Of a stretch of 64,000 nucleotides of DNA, positions 26,191 through 34,306 are shown one piece after another. The notes beneath the pieces are model-generated. The model saw only the letters and a program-made list of their open reading frames with translations, did no database searches and was not told where the DNA came from. The stretch lies in the NCBI GenBank assembly GCA_965205785.1, contig OZ242188.1, positions 1,364,001 through 1,428,000 of the forward strand. Direction: 5' to 3'. Position 1 is the stretch's first letter, and each line of letters opens with the position of its first letter. The position numbers and the translations under genes are program-made. This stretch comes from BJGV01 sp965205785 (GTDB taxonomy: Bacteria; Pseudomonadota; Gammaproteobacteria; Burkholderiales; Nitrosomonadaceae).

Positions 26191-27708
26191 ATGCGTTTTC
26201 TTCGTCTCTTAAAAATTAATTCTGTAGCATTTCGTTTTGGCCTTGAGGAATTTTTCCCAAGCCATGGGTGGATACGTGTACTTAAAATACCAATTTGGTT
26301 AATAACATTCTGGCGTAGAAAATTAAAGAGGCCACGTGCGGAACGTTTGCGCATGGCCTTGGATGCTTTGGGACCTATTTTTATAAAATTTGGCCAAATG
26401 TTATCTACTCGTCGTGATCTATTGCCACAAGATATTGCAGATGAGCTGGCTAAACTTCAAGATCAGGTTCCACCTTTTTCCTCTGATATTGTTCTAACAA
26501 CATTAGAGAAAATATATGAAAAACCAGTTGATGAAGTATTCTCAAGGTTTGATCGTGAGCCGATAGCCAGTGCTTCAGTTGCTCAAGTACATTTTGCAGT
26601 ATTACATGATGGTACCAAAGTTGCTGTAAAAGTTTTACGTCCCGGAATTGGTAAAATTATTGCACATGATGTTGCTTTGATGGAAACTGGTGCATGGTTG
26701 GCTGAGGCTTTGTGGCCAGATGGCAAACGACTAAAGCCACGAGAAGTAGTATTGGAATTCGCTCGACATCTTGATGATGAACTTGATCTTTTGCGTGAAG
26801 CTTCTAATTGCAGCCAATTGAGACGTAATTTTCTTGATTCGCCGTTGTTATTTGTACCAGAAGTATATTGGGAATATTGTCATTCAGGGGTCATGGTAAT
26901 GGGCCGTGTTCATGGAACACCTATTAGTCATGTAGCCACATTGCGTGAGCAGGGCATAGATATCCCAAAGCTTGCTCGTATGGGAGTAGAAATTTTTTTC
27001 ACCCAAGTATTTCGAGATGGATATTTTCATGCAGATATGCATCCTGGTAATATTTTTGTTGGTGATGACGGGCGTTATATTGCTGTTGATTTCGGCATCA
27101 TGGGTACACTTACAGATGAAGATAAGAATTATTTAGCACAAAATTTCCTGGCTTTTTTTGGTCGGGATTATAGGCGAGTTGCAGAAGCGCATGTTGAGGC
27201 AGGTTGGGCCCCGAAGGATACAAGGGTTGATGATTTTGAAAATGCAATCCGTGCTGTATGTGAGCCGATTTTTGATAGACCTTTAAAGGAGATTTCTTTT
27301 GGTCGTGTGCTATTACGTTTATTTCAAACATCACGTCAGTTCCATGTAGAGATTCAACCACAATTGGTTATGCTACAAAAAACATTATTAAATATTGAGG
27401 GACTTGGTCGAGATCTGGACCCGGACCTTGACCTGTGGTCAACAGCTAAACCATATCTTGGGGATTGGATGTCTGAGCAAATCGGTTGGCGTGGGATGCT
27501 TCGTCGCGTACATAAGGAAGGACCGAGCTGGGCTGTTATGATGCCACAATTTCCTCGCCTGATGTACCAAGCTTTGAGTAGGGATCCTGCAGAAGGGCTT
27601 GAAAAAAGAATGGCTGAATTACTAAAAGAAGAAAAGCGACAGAGCCGTTTGTTATATGTTTTGTCAATTCTGTTAACAGCAATAATATTTTGGCAGATAT
27701 GGCAATAG
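26191..27708 (+). CDS. ubiB: Ubiquinone biosynthesis kinase-like protein UbiB
   Basis: UbiB is an atypical kinase-like ATPase of the ABC1/ADCK family that assists ubiquinone synthesis at the membrane. The family motifs are KFGQMLSTRRDLLP, ASASVAQVHFA, VAVKVLRPG, the catalytic-loop-like HADMHPGNIF and the metal-binding VDFGIMG. Two hydrophobic segments lie at the C-terminus (LLYVLSILLTAIIFWQIWQ is the last). The length of 505 residues is normal. It lies 50 bp after ubiJ. Confidence 0.96.
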   Translation: MRFLRLLKINSVAFRFGLEEFFPSHGWIRVLKIPIWLITFWRRKLKRPRAERLRMALDALGPIFIKFGQMLSTRRDLLPQDIADELAKLQDQVPPFSSDIVLTTLEKIYEKPVDEVFSRFDREPIASASVAQVHFAVLHDGTKVAVKVLRPGIGKIIAHDVALMETGAWLAEALWPDGKRLKPREVVLEFARHLDDELDLLREASNCSQLRRNFLDSPLLFVPEVYWEYCHSGVMVMGRVHGTPISHVATLREQGIDIPKLARMGVEIFFTQVFRDGYFHADMHPGNIFVGDDGRYIAVDFGIMGTLTDEDKNYLAQNFLAFFGRDYRRVAEAHVEAGWAPKDTRVDDFENAIRAVCEPIFDRPLKEISFGRVLLRLFQTSRQFHVEIQPQLVMLQKTLLNIEGLGRDLDPDLDLWSTAKPYLGDWMSEQIGWRGMLRRVHKEGPSWAVMMPQFPRLMYQALSRDPAEGLEKRMAELLKEEKRQSRLLYVLSILLTAIIFWQIWQ

Positions 27709-27782
27709 TGTATTTTAAAGAGGTACCTTGTAAATTCATCATTATTTTTTGATGGAATCGTTGGTTTTTTAAGTAGCAGGCT

Positions 27783-28868
27783 ATGGCATTACTTGAAATA
27801 TGTGACGTGACAAAATCCTTTGGTGATTTTACCGCAGTAAATAACGTCAACCTTGCTATCGAAACGGGCGAATTTTTTACCCTGTTAGGGCCGTCTGGTT
27901 GTGGAAAGACAACACTATTACGCATGATTGCAGGTTTCGACCTGCCCGATTCTGGTCAAATACTACTAGACGGTATAAATATTCTCAATATACCGCCAGA
28001 GAAACGTCCTATTCATACGGTATTCCAAAACTACGCACTGTTTCCACACATGACAGTAGCGGAGAATGTTGCTTTTCCGCTTAAGATGGCTGGAGAAATA
28101 CCGAGTGAGACTAATTCCAGAGTAAAAGAATTCTTAGATAAAGTGCATCTCCCCGGATTTGCTAATCGCTTTCCTAATGAACTATCAGGTGGGCAGAAGC
28201 AGCGAGTAGCATTTGCTAGAGGGCTCATAAACCATCCGCGTTTATTGTTACTAGATGAACCATTGGGTGCACTGGATGCAAAGTTACGTGAGGAGATGCA
28301 GAGTGAGCTTGTTGATTTACAAAAAGAGGCAGGAGTTACCTTTGTATTTGTTACTCATTCCCAGAACGAAGCATTGGCGCTTTCGCACCGCATAGCAGTA
28401 ATGAATCACGGTAATGTAGAGCAGATAGATCAACCGTCCAAGATCTATGGATTTCCTAAAAATAAATTTGTTGCAGGTTTTATTGGAAAGACAAATATGA
28501 TAGATGCGCAGGTACTTGAATCTGCCTCCTCTCATCTGAAACTAGTTTTATCAGGACTAGGTGAAATGACTGTTCCTGGTAAGGAAGGAGTCCATACTGG
28601 TGATAAAGGTGCTATAGCAATACGTCCCGAACAGGTGCAAATTCTACCTTACTCAGAAGAAGGAGAGGTTGAAAATTATTTTCGCGGCAAGGTTCATGAT
28701 TATCTTTATTCGGGGGATGTCACATCTTATATTGTGAAGTTAGTTAACGGTACTCGCATTGAAGCTTTACTTCCAAATTCTACACCAGGACAAGCCAAAT
28801 CTTTTGAAGTGGGTGATTCGGTAATAGTAGCCTGGAAATACGAGGCAGGTATTTTTCTCAATGAATAA
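27783..28868 (+). CDS. potA: Spermidine/putrescine ABC transporter ATPase PotA
   Basis: PotA powers polyamine import. Walker A is GPSGCGKTTLLR, the signature is LSGGQKQRVAFARGL and Walker B is LLLLDEPLGALD. The C-terminal TOBE domain (residues about 280-355) is present. The stop overlaps the potB start by 8 bp. The length of 361 residues is usual. The four genes potA, potB, potC and potD overlap and form one transcript. Confidence 0.94.
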   Translation: MALLEICDVTKSFGDFTAVNNVNLAIETGEFFTLLGPSGCGKTTLLRMIAGFDLPDSGQILLDGINILNIPPEKRPIHTVFQNYALFPHMTVAENVAFPLKMAGEIPSETNSRVKEFLDKVHLPGFANRFPNELSGGQKQRVAFARGLINHPRLLLLDEPLGALDAKLREEMQSELVDLQKEAGVTFVFVTHSQNEALALSHRIAVMNHGNVEQIDQPSKIYGFPKNKFVAGFIGKTNMIDAQVLESASSHLKLVLSGLGEMTVPGKEGVHTGDKGAIAIRPEQVQILPYSEEGEVENYFRGKVHDYLYSGDVTSYIVKLVNGTRIEALLPNSTPGQAKSFEVGDSVIVAWKYEAGIFLNE

Positions 28869-29778
28869 TGAGAATGTTATAGGAGATCGTATTAAAAAAT
28901 GGCTAATCGTTGGGCCTCCATTATTTTTTTTACTAATATTCTTTGTTGTACCCAGTCTGATTATGTTTGTGACTTCTCTTCGTTTTCCCGGAGAGTTTGG
29001 CGGCCTGGCGCCCCTTGTTGCCCCAGTAGGAGAGGTTGCTGGGGGGTATGGCCTGACTTTAGAAGCGTATAATTTTTTTTTAAGTAATACTCTCTATGCA
29101 GAAGTTTTTCTTAAATCTTTTGGTGTTGCTGCAGTTACTACTTTAATTTGCCTTATGTTGGCTTATCCACTTGCATTATTAATTTCGCGTAGCAAAAAAC
29201 GTTTTCAAAATTTGATGGTGTTGCTAGTAGTACTTCCATTTGCGAGTAATTTTTTAATTCGGATTTATGCCTGGATGATTATTCTTGGTCCTGAATCTGC
29301 TATCAGCCATTTAATGAATACTATTCTAGGAGTCTTGGGAATTGCTCCGGTAACCTTGTTGTTCTCTCCGTTTGCAGTGCTAGTGGGTATGGTTTATGTA
29401 CATCTTCCATTTATGATTTTGCCTCTATACACAAACTTAGAGAAGCATGATTCTGTACTTTTAGATGCGGCACAGGATCTAGGTGCCAGTAGCTGGCAGC
29501 GATTCTGGAAAATAACCTGGCCAATGTCGTTACCTGGTGCATTGGCTGGTTCTGCGCTGGTATTTATTCCTGTATTAGGTATGTTTGCAATTCCCGAGAT
29601 GCTTGGAGGTACAGGGGACATACTTATTGGAAATTTGATTAAGGACCAGTTTCTTGGGAGCAGAGATTGGCCCTTCGGATCGACACTGTCAATCATGCTA
29701 ACGTTGGCAGTATTAGCTATCGCCGGATTGACAGCATGGATCACTCGTCGGATAGGAGGGATGAAATATGCAGAATAG
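28861..29778 (+). CDS. potB: Spermidine/putrescine ABC transporter permease PotB
   Basis: PotB is one of two inner-membrane permeases of the polyamine importer. It has six membrane segments and the EAA loop DAAQDLGASSWQRFWKITWP, which docks on PotA. At 305 residues it is a little longer than E. coli PotB because of a periplasmic stretch after the first segment (FPGEFGGLAPLVAPVGEVAG). It overlaps potC by 11 bp. Confidence 0.92.
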   Translation: MNNENVIGDRIKKWLIVGPPLFFLLIFFVVPSLIMFVTSLRFPGEFGGLAPLVAPVGEVAGGYGLTLEAYNFFLSNTLYAEVFLKSFGVAAVTTLICLMLAYPLALLISRSKKRFQNLMVLLVVLPFASNFLIRIYAWMIILGPESAISHLMNTILGVLGIAPVTLLFSPFAVLVGMVYVHLPFMILPLYTNLEKHDSVLLDAAQDLGASSWQRFWKITWPMSLPGALAGSALVFIPVLGMFAIPEMLGGTGDILIGNLIKDQFLGSRDWPFGSTLSIMLTLAVLAIAGLTAWITRRIGGMKYAE

Positions 29779-30559
29779 CAATTTCAGGTTATGGATCATG
29801 GCAATTCTGGTTTACGCTTTTCTCTATATTCCACTTATCATCGTTGTAGTGTATTCATTCAATGATTCAAAGTTAAATACAGAGTGGGTAGGCTTTACTT
29901 TATACTGGTATGAAGCTCTTTTTAATAATAAAGAGATGCTTACTGCCGCAAGCAATTCACTAATTATAGCTTTTAGTGCAAGCTTCTTAGCTACAATACT
30001 TGGAACAATGGCAGGTCTTGCGATACATCGTTACAAATTAAAAGTATTACCAGTTATTGTATTTGCACCAGTAGCGATGCCTGAGATACTACTAGGCGTA
30101 TCATTATTGTTATTTTTTTTACAGATACTCAACCTGACGCTTGGCATGGTATCAATTATTATTGCACATACCACATTTTGTATTGGCTTTGTCGCTATCA
30201 TCGTGCGGTCTCGGTTACAAGGTATGGACTGGAGTATTCTTGAAGCAGCTCGGGACCTGGGAGCATCTCCTATGCAATGTTTTCGACTTATTACGTTGCC
30301 GCTTATTATGCCAGCAGTAATTGCAGGTGCGCTGATGTCGTTTACCTTATCCATAGATGATTTTGTTATTACTTTTTTTACAAAAGGTGTGGGTGAACCA
30401 ATTCTTCCGGTTCAAATTTATACTATGATTAAGGTTGCAGTTACTCCAGAGGTTAATGCCATTTCAACACTGTTAATGCTGCTTACACTTGTAATGATTA
30501 TAATTGCTACTAGGCTTGATTCCAGTGTGCTACGTAATGGAGGAGTGAATGATCGCTAA
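29768..30559 (+). CDS. potC: Spermidine/putrescine ABC transporter permease PotC
   Basis: PotC is the second permease of the polyamine importer. It has six membrane segments, the family element YSFNDSKLNTEWVGFT near the N-terminus and the EAA loop EAARDLGASPMQCFRLITLP. The element SIDDFVITFF is typical of PotC. The length of 263 residues is normal. It overlaps potD by 11 bp. Confidence 0.93.
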   Translation: MQNSNFRLWIMAILVYAFLYIPLIIVVVYSFNDSKLNTEWVGFTLYWYEALFNNKEMLTAASNSLIIAFSASFLATILGTMAGLAIHRYKLKVLPVIVFAPVAMPEILLGVSLLLFFLQILNLTLGMVSIIIAHTTFCIGFVAIIVRSRLQGMDWSILEAARDLGASPMQCFRLITLPLIMPAVIAGALMSFTLSIDDFVITFFTKGVGEPILPVQIYTMIKVAVTPEVNAISTLLMLLTLVMIIIATRLDSSVLRNGGVNDR

Positions 30560-31667
30560 CAGTTGTTATTTAATAATGTTTAAAGTCATGTTGATTTTTT
30601 TGACATTATTTTTAGCAAGTTGTACTGATCAAGGAGGAAAATTAGGTTCTACTATTGGAGAAGAGAATATCCTATATTTGTTTAACTGGAACAATTACAT
30701 TGCACCTAAAACAGTAAAACGATTCGAACAATCCTGTAACTGTAAACTTTCTCAGAACTACTATTCCGATAATGAAGAGATGTTAGCAAAGCTTGCAGCT
30801 GGTGCGGCAGGCTATGACCTTATTGTACCTACTGGTAACGCAATGGATTCGCTTATTCGCCAAGGTGTATTAAAACCTTTAAACAAATCATTACTGCCAA
30901 ATTTCAAGAATATTCATTCCGTACACTTAAATACTAAATTTGATCCGGGTAACATATATTCTGTTCCATATGCATATACTCTGACTTTACTTGGTTTTAA
31001 TCAGGAGAAAATCCATGATTTAGGTCTACCAGTTAATACTTGGGCAATAATTTTTGAACCAAAGTATCTTAAAAAAATAAAGGGGAGAGTTACTGTACTT
31101 GATAGTCAACGTGAATTGATGGCTGCTGCACTCAAATATTTAGGTTATTCAGTCAATGATACAAACGAAGAGCACTGGAATCAGGCAAAAGAAATGATTA
31201 TACGCGCTAAACCTTATTGGGCTGCCTTCAGTAATACTAGTTACATTAGAGAGCTTGCATCAGGCAATCTGTGGGTGGCACATGGATATTCTAATGATAT
31301 GTATCAGGCGGAGCTTGATGCTCAAAAATCAGGTAGAGAATTCACTATTAATTATTCAACACCAAATGAGGGTGGAGTGTTGTCACTTGATAGTATGGTG
31401 TTGCATCAAAGTGGAGTGCGTGCTGATCTAGCTCATCAGTTCATAAATTTTATGCTGGATGGAGAGAACTCTGCTGAGCTTACTAATTTGATAGGGTCAG
31501 GTAATCCTAATATAAATGCATTAAAATTTATTGAGCCTAACATTATAAATAATAAAGCAGTATTTCCTGACCAAAACTTATTCGCTCGGCTTGAGATGTT
31601 ACAAGATTTTGATCAGAATCAGCGTCGTTTATTAAATCGAATATGGACTGAAATTAAATTAAGATAA
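30549..31667 (+). CDS. potD: Polyamine-binding lipoprotein PotD
   Basis: PotD captures polyamines outside the inner membrane and feeds PotB-PotC. The ATG at 30549 follows a GGAGGAG ribosome site. The signal ends in the lipobox LASC, with Cys25, so the protein is a lipoprotein rather than a free periplasmic one. The fold marks are LYLFNWNNYIAPKTVKRFE, GAAGYDLIVPTGNAM and the later IDxMV-like element LSLDSMVLHQSG. The length of 372 residues fits. The exact polyamine cannot be told from sequence. Confidence 0.9.
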   Translation: MIANSCYLIMFKVMLIFLTLFLASCTDQGGKLGSTIGEENILYLFNWNNYIAPKTVKRFEQSCNCKLSQNYYSDNEEMLAKLAAGAAGYDLIVPTGNAMDSLIRQGVLKPLNKSLLPNFKNIHSVHLNTKFDPGNIYSVPYAYTLTLLGFNQEKIHDLGLPVNTWAIIFEPKYLKKIKGRVTVLDSQRELMAAALKYLGYSVNDTNEEHWNQAKEMIIRAKPYWAAFSNTSYIRELASGNLWVAHGYSNDMYQAELDAQKSGREFTINYSTPNEGGVLSLDSMVLHQSGVRADLAHQFINFMLDGENSAELTNLIGSGNPNINALKFIEPNIINNKAVFPDQNLFARLEMLQDFDQNQRRLLNRIWTEIKLR

Positions 31668-31801
31668 TTATAGTCTGCAGAGGTTAAATTTAGTATTGTC
31701 ATATACGCCAGTTTCAGGATTCGTGTCCATATGTGCATAGAATCAAAGATAACCTTACCATTCCGGTATAATTTAGTATTGAATATTTTTTAGAAATTAA
31801 G

Positions 31802-32110
31802 ATGAGCTATTATCGACAACATGTATTTTTCTGTGTAAATCAGAGGGAAGCTGGGGCATTATGCTGTAATGACCATAATGCTCAAGAAATACGTGACTAT
31901 GCTAAAGATCGTATTAAGAGGTTAAAGTTAGATCGTAAAAGGAAGATTAGAATAAACATGGCTGGCTGCCTTGATCGATGTAATGAGGGCCCGGTTATTG
32001 TGGTTTATCCTGAAGAAGTTTGGTATACCTATATAGATAAAGAAGATATAGATGAGATTATCGAGGAGCATCTTATAAATGGTCGTGTGGTTGATCGGCT
32101 GAGAATTTAA
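31802..32110 (+). CDS. Thioredoxin-fold 2Fe-2S ferredoxin
   Basis: This small soluble electron carrier or sensor has a thioredoxin-like fold with a 2Fe-2S cluster. The Cys likely to bind it are Cys11 (FFCVNQR), Cys21 or Cys22 (ALCCND), Cys56 and Cys60 (MAGCLDRCNEGP). The 102 residues and the end VVYPEEVWYTY match the shethna-like (2Fe-2S) domain group. Twelve bp separate it from the hydrolase gene, with which it may be co-transcribed. Its redox partner is unknown. Confidence 0.87.
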   Translation: MSYYRQHVFFCVNQREAGALCCNDHNAQEIRDYAKDRIKRLKLDRKRKIRINMAGCLDRCNEGPVIVVYPEEVWYTYIDKEDIDEIIEEHLINGRVVDRLRI

Positions 32111-32121
32111 TCTCAATTACC

Positions 32122-32754
32122 TTGTCAAATTCCAATATTTCACAAAAGTTTTTTATTGATGGCCCAGTTGGTAAACTGGAGACGGTTCTAGCTGAGCCAG
32201 ATTCCGAGTTTATACATGGGATAGCTGTTATTGCTCATCCTCATCCATTATACGGTGGCACGATGGATAATAAGGTAATACATACTCTTTTTAAGGCTTT
32301 ATTTGAATTAGGATTCATTACAGTTAAATTTAATTATAGGGGCGTGGGCAAGAGTGAGGGTGGTTATGGTGATGGTCAGGGAGAAACAGAAGATGTCATT
32401 GCTGTAGTTAAAGCAATCCAGAGTCGGTTTGATACTCGATCTGATAATCTATCTTTATTACTGGCTGGCTTCTCTTTTGGTGGTGCAGTCCAGGCACATG
32501 CTGCAAAGATTCTTAGTCCACATGGTCTAATTATGGTGGCTCCTTCAGTAGGTCACTTTCAGGCACCCTCAATTTCTAACCATGTTGAGAGAATATTGCT
32601 CATTCAGGGTGATCAGGATGAAATAGTACCACTTAAAATAATTTTACATTGGGCAGCTCAACAGGACATGCCGGTAGTAGTAATTCCTGGCGCTGAACAT
32701 TTTTTTCACGGCAAACTACATATTCTTAAACGCACAGTACTTGATTGGTATTGA
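32122..32754 (+). CDS. Alpha/beta hydrolase (CocE/YsgA-like small hydrolase)
   Basis: This 210-residue cytoplasmic hydrolase has the nucleophile elbow AGFSFGGA with the catalytic Ser, the acid in GDQDEIVP and the His in GAEHFFHGKL. The HPHPLYGGTMDNKV stretch marks a common group of small proteobacterial hydrolases of unknown substrate. The start is a TTG at 32122, and no better start lies near. The substrate cannot be inferred from the context. Confidence 0.85.
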   Translation: MSNSNISQKFFIDGPVGKLETVLAEPDSEFIHGIAVIAHPHPLYGGTMDNKVIHTLFKALFELGFITVKFNYRGVGKSEGGYGDGQGETEDVIAVVKAIQSRFDTRSDNLSLLLAGFSFGGAVQAHAAKILSPHGLIMVAPSVGHFQAPSISNHVERILLIQGDQDEIVPLKIILHWAAQQDMPVVVIPGAEHFFHGKLHILKRTVLDWY

Positions 32755-32831
32755 TTTTAGTTATTAGAGAATAAAGAAAAAGATCGAGGCATTCACACAT
32801 AGCAATTATTTTAGAATCTACTTAAGAAAAC

Positions 32832-33377
32832 ATGCAGATCTTTTATATAATTTTAGGTTTAGTATGCATACTTGGTAGTACACCATCTTTTAGCCAAACG
32901 TTATCTGTTTGCTATCAAGCTAATTGCTTAAAAAAAACAAGCTTCATAGTTTCGCCAGATACCCGTAGCCAGATTGGGATATTTTTCTCATCTATAACAT
33001 CGGCAGCTGAAGAACGTGAAGCAATACGTCATGCAGTGCGTAGGTTATATTTTGAGGCAGCTAAATATAGTCCTATCGCATCTGATCGTGGTGGTAATTT
33101 TAATGATACTTCTATACAGGGGCGTATGGATTGCGTTGATCATAGTAAAAATGACACTACCTTTATTACCTACATACAACAGCAAGGTTGGCTGAGCTAT
33201 CATCAAATAGGGGAAATTGCTTGGCGTAATCCACTACTAATAAATTTACATTATGCTAGCCAGATTATTGATAACAATACCGGAAACTCATGGGTAGTTG
33301 ATACCTGGTTCCTTGATTTTGGAGAGCTAGCAACAGTAATACCATATAAGCAATGGAAAGACGGCTACTCTCCATAA
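32832..33377 (+). CDS. Exported protein with candidate Cys-His-Asp triad (unknown function)
   Basis: I know no named function for this 181-residue protein, though it looks like a conserved proteobacterial type. Residues 1-21 form a signal peptide ending PSFSQ. The mature part has MDCVDHSKND with Cys101, INLHYASQI with His140 and WVVDTWFLDFGE with Asp157. This order and spacing recall papain-like or transglutaminase-like enzymes, in which Cys, His and Asp form the active site. Two further Cys near the N-terminus (27 and 32) could form a disulphide. An enzymatic role in the periplasm is therefore an inference only. Confidence 0.7.
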   Translation: MQIFYIILGLVCILGSTPSFSQTLSVCYQANCLKKTSFIVSPDTRSQIGIFFSSITSAAEEREAIRHAVRRLYFEAAKYSPIASDRGGNFNDTSIQGRMDCVDHSKNDTTFITYIQQQGWLSYHQIGEIAWRNPLLINLHYASQIIDNNTGNSWVVDTWFLDFGELATVIPYKQWKDGYSP

Positions 33378-33466
33378 TCAAAATTAGAAACTTAGCATAA
33401 GGAGATTTGACAGCTTATATGTATAAACTAAGTTTTAAGAATATTGTTTTATAAGGATAGGAACAA

Positions 33467-33586
33467 TTGGAATTTTATGAGTCTATGTTGTTTTGGTTTT
33501 TTAAAGAGCTTCTAAAAGCTATTTTAGGTTTGGGTTTTATATTAGGCTGTATCGTATTCTTACGATGGATTAAGGATGATGACTAA
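33467..33586 (+). CDS. Possible single-span membrane miniprotein (39 residues)
   Basis: A TTG at 33467, or an in-frame ATG at 33485, opens a short frame ending in TAA at 33586. The product has a hydrophobic stretch (LLKAILGLGFILGCIVFL) followed by the charged tail RWIKDDD, a layout usual for small inner-membrane proteins. An AAGGATAGGA ribosome-like site precedes the TTG. The shortness of the frame makes this tentative. Confidence 0.3.
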   Translation: MEFYESMLFWFFKELLKAILGLGFILGCIVFLRWIKDDD

Positions 33587-33955
33587 AATTTATACTAGTA
33601 GTAGCTGTAGTCTGTTCGGAAAATGGAAGGTATCTAGAATTGAGATAGCTTGGAAATATAAGACTGTATGGTAAAAATGTAACTCTAGAGCCGCTCAATA
33701 AAATCATATTAAGCCATTAGAGCATGCTGTCTTGAATGGAAAATTTTTGGAATTCTAGTTTGCAAATGTTCCTTCACCAGATCAAATGGAAAACTATGTA
33801 ATTATTGCTATTAAAGATATGGGAAGGGGAATATTGCTTTTGCTGACAAATTTATGTTAATAAGTTATGGTTTAGATGTAGTGGTATTTGTATGATTTCT
33901 GGTAGAATTAGACGCTTTAGAGCAGTTCTACGTGTAAGGGAGAGGAAGGATTACC
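33587..33955. other. Intergenic stretch before the ferredoxin, possibly a decayed gene
   Basis: No intact gene is seen. A plus-strand piece near 33760-33860 reads like coding sequence (VPSPDQMENYVIIAIKDMGR) before stopping. A neighbouring frame continues open for about 20 more codons, which would suit a frameshifted remnant. The family cannot be named. The last 20 bp hold the GGAGAGGAAGGA ribosome site of the ferredoxin gene. Confidence 0.3.
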
Positions 33956-34279
33956 ATGACTTATGTTGTAACTGAGAGTTGTATCAAGTGTAAATATACC
34001 GACTGCGTAGATGTCTGCCCGGTAGATTGTTTTCGAGAAGGTCCAAATTTTCTGGTAATTGATCCAGAAGAATGTATTGACTGCACCTTGTGTGTGGCTG
34101 AATGTCCGGTAGAAGCAATTTATGCCGAAGATGATGTGCCGGATGGGCAGCAGCATTTTACAGCACTCAATGCTGAATTATCAAAATCTTGGGAGTCCAT
34201 CATTGAGAAAAAAGATGCTCCGCCAGATGCGGATGACTGGGTAGATGTTACCAGTAAGTTAGATTTGTTAGAGCGTTAA
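33956..34279 (+). CDS. fdxA: 7Fe ferredoxin (FdxA type)
   Basis: This soluble electron carrier binds one 3Fe-4S and one 4Fe-4S cluster. Cysteines at 9, 17, 21, 40, 43, 46 and 50 fit the FdxA pattern, in which Cys9, Cys17 and Cys50 hold the 3Fe-4S cluster. Cys12 and Cys25 are extra. The C-terminal extension to 107 residues is also typical (LSKSWESIIEKKDAPPDADDW). A strong ribosome site lies 5 bp upstream of the ATG. Confidence 0.94.
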   Translation: MTYVVTESCIKCKYTDCVDVCPVDCFREGPNFLVIDPEECIDCTLCVAECPVEAIYAEDDVPDGQQHFTALNAELSKSWESIIEKKDAPPDADDWVDVTSKLDLLER

Positions 34280-34306
34280 ACTTATAGCGGTAGGTAGTTT
34301 CACCGC

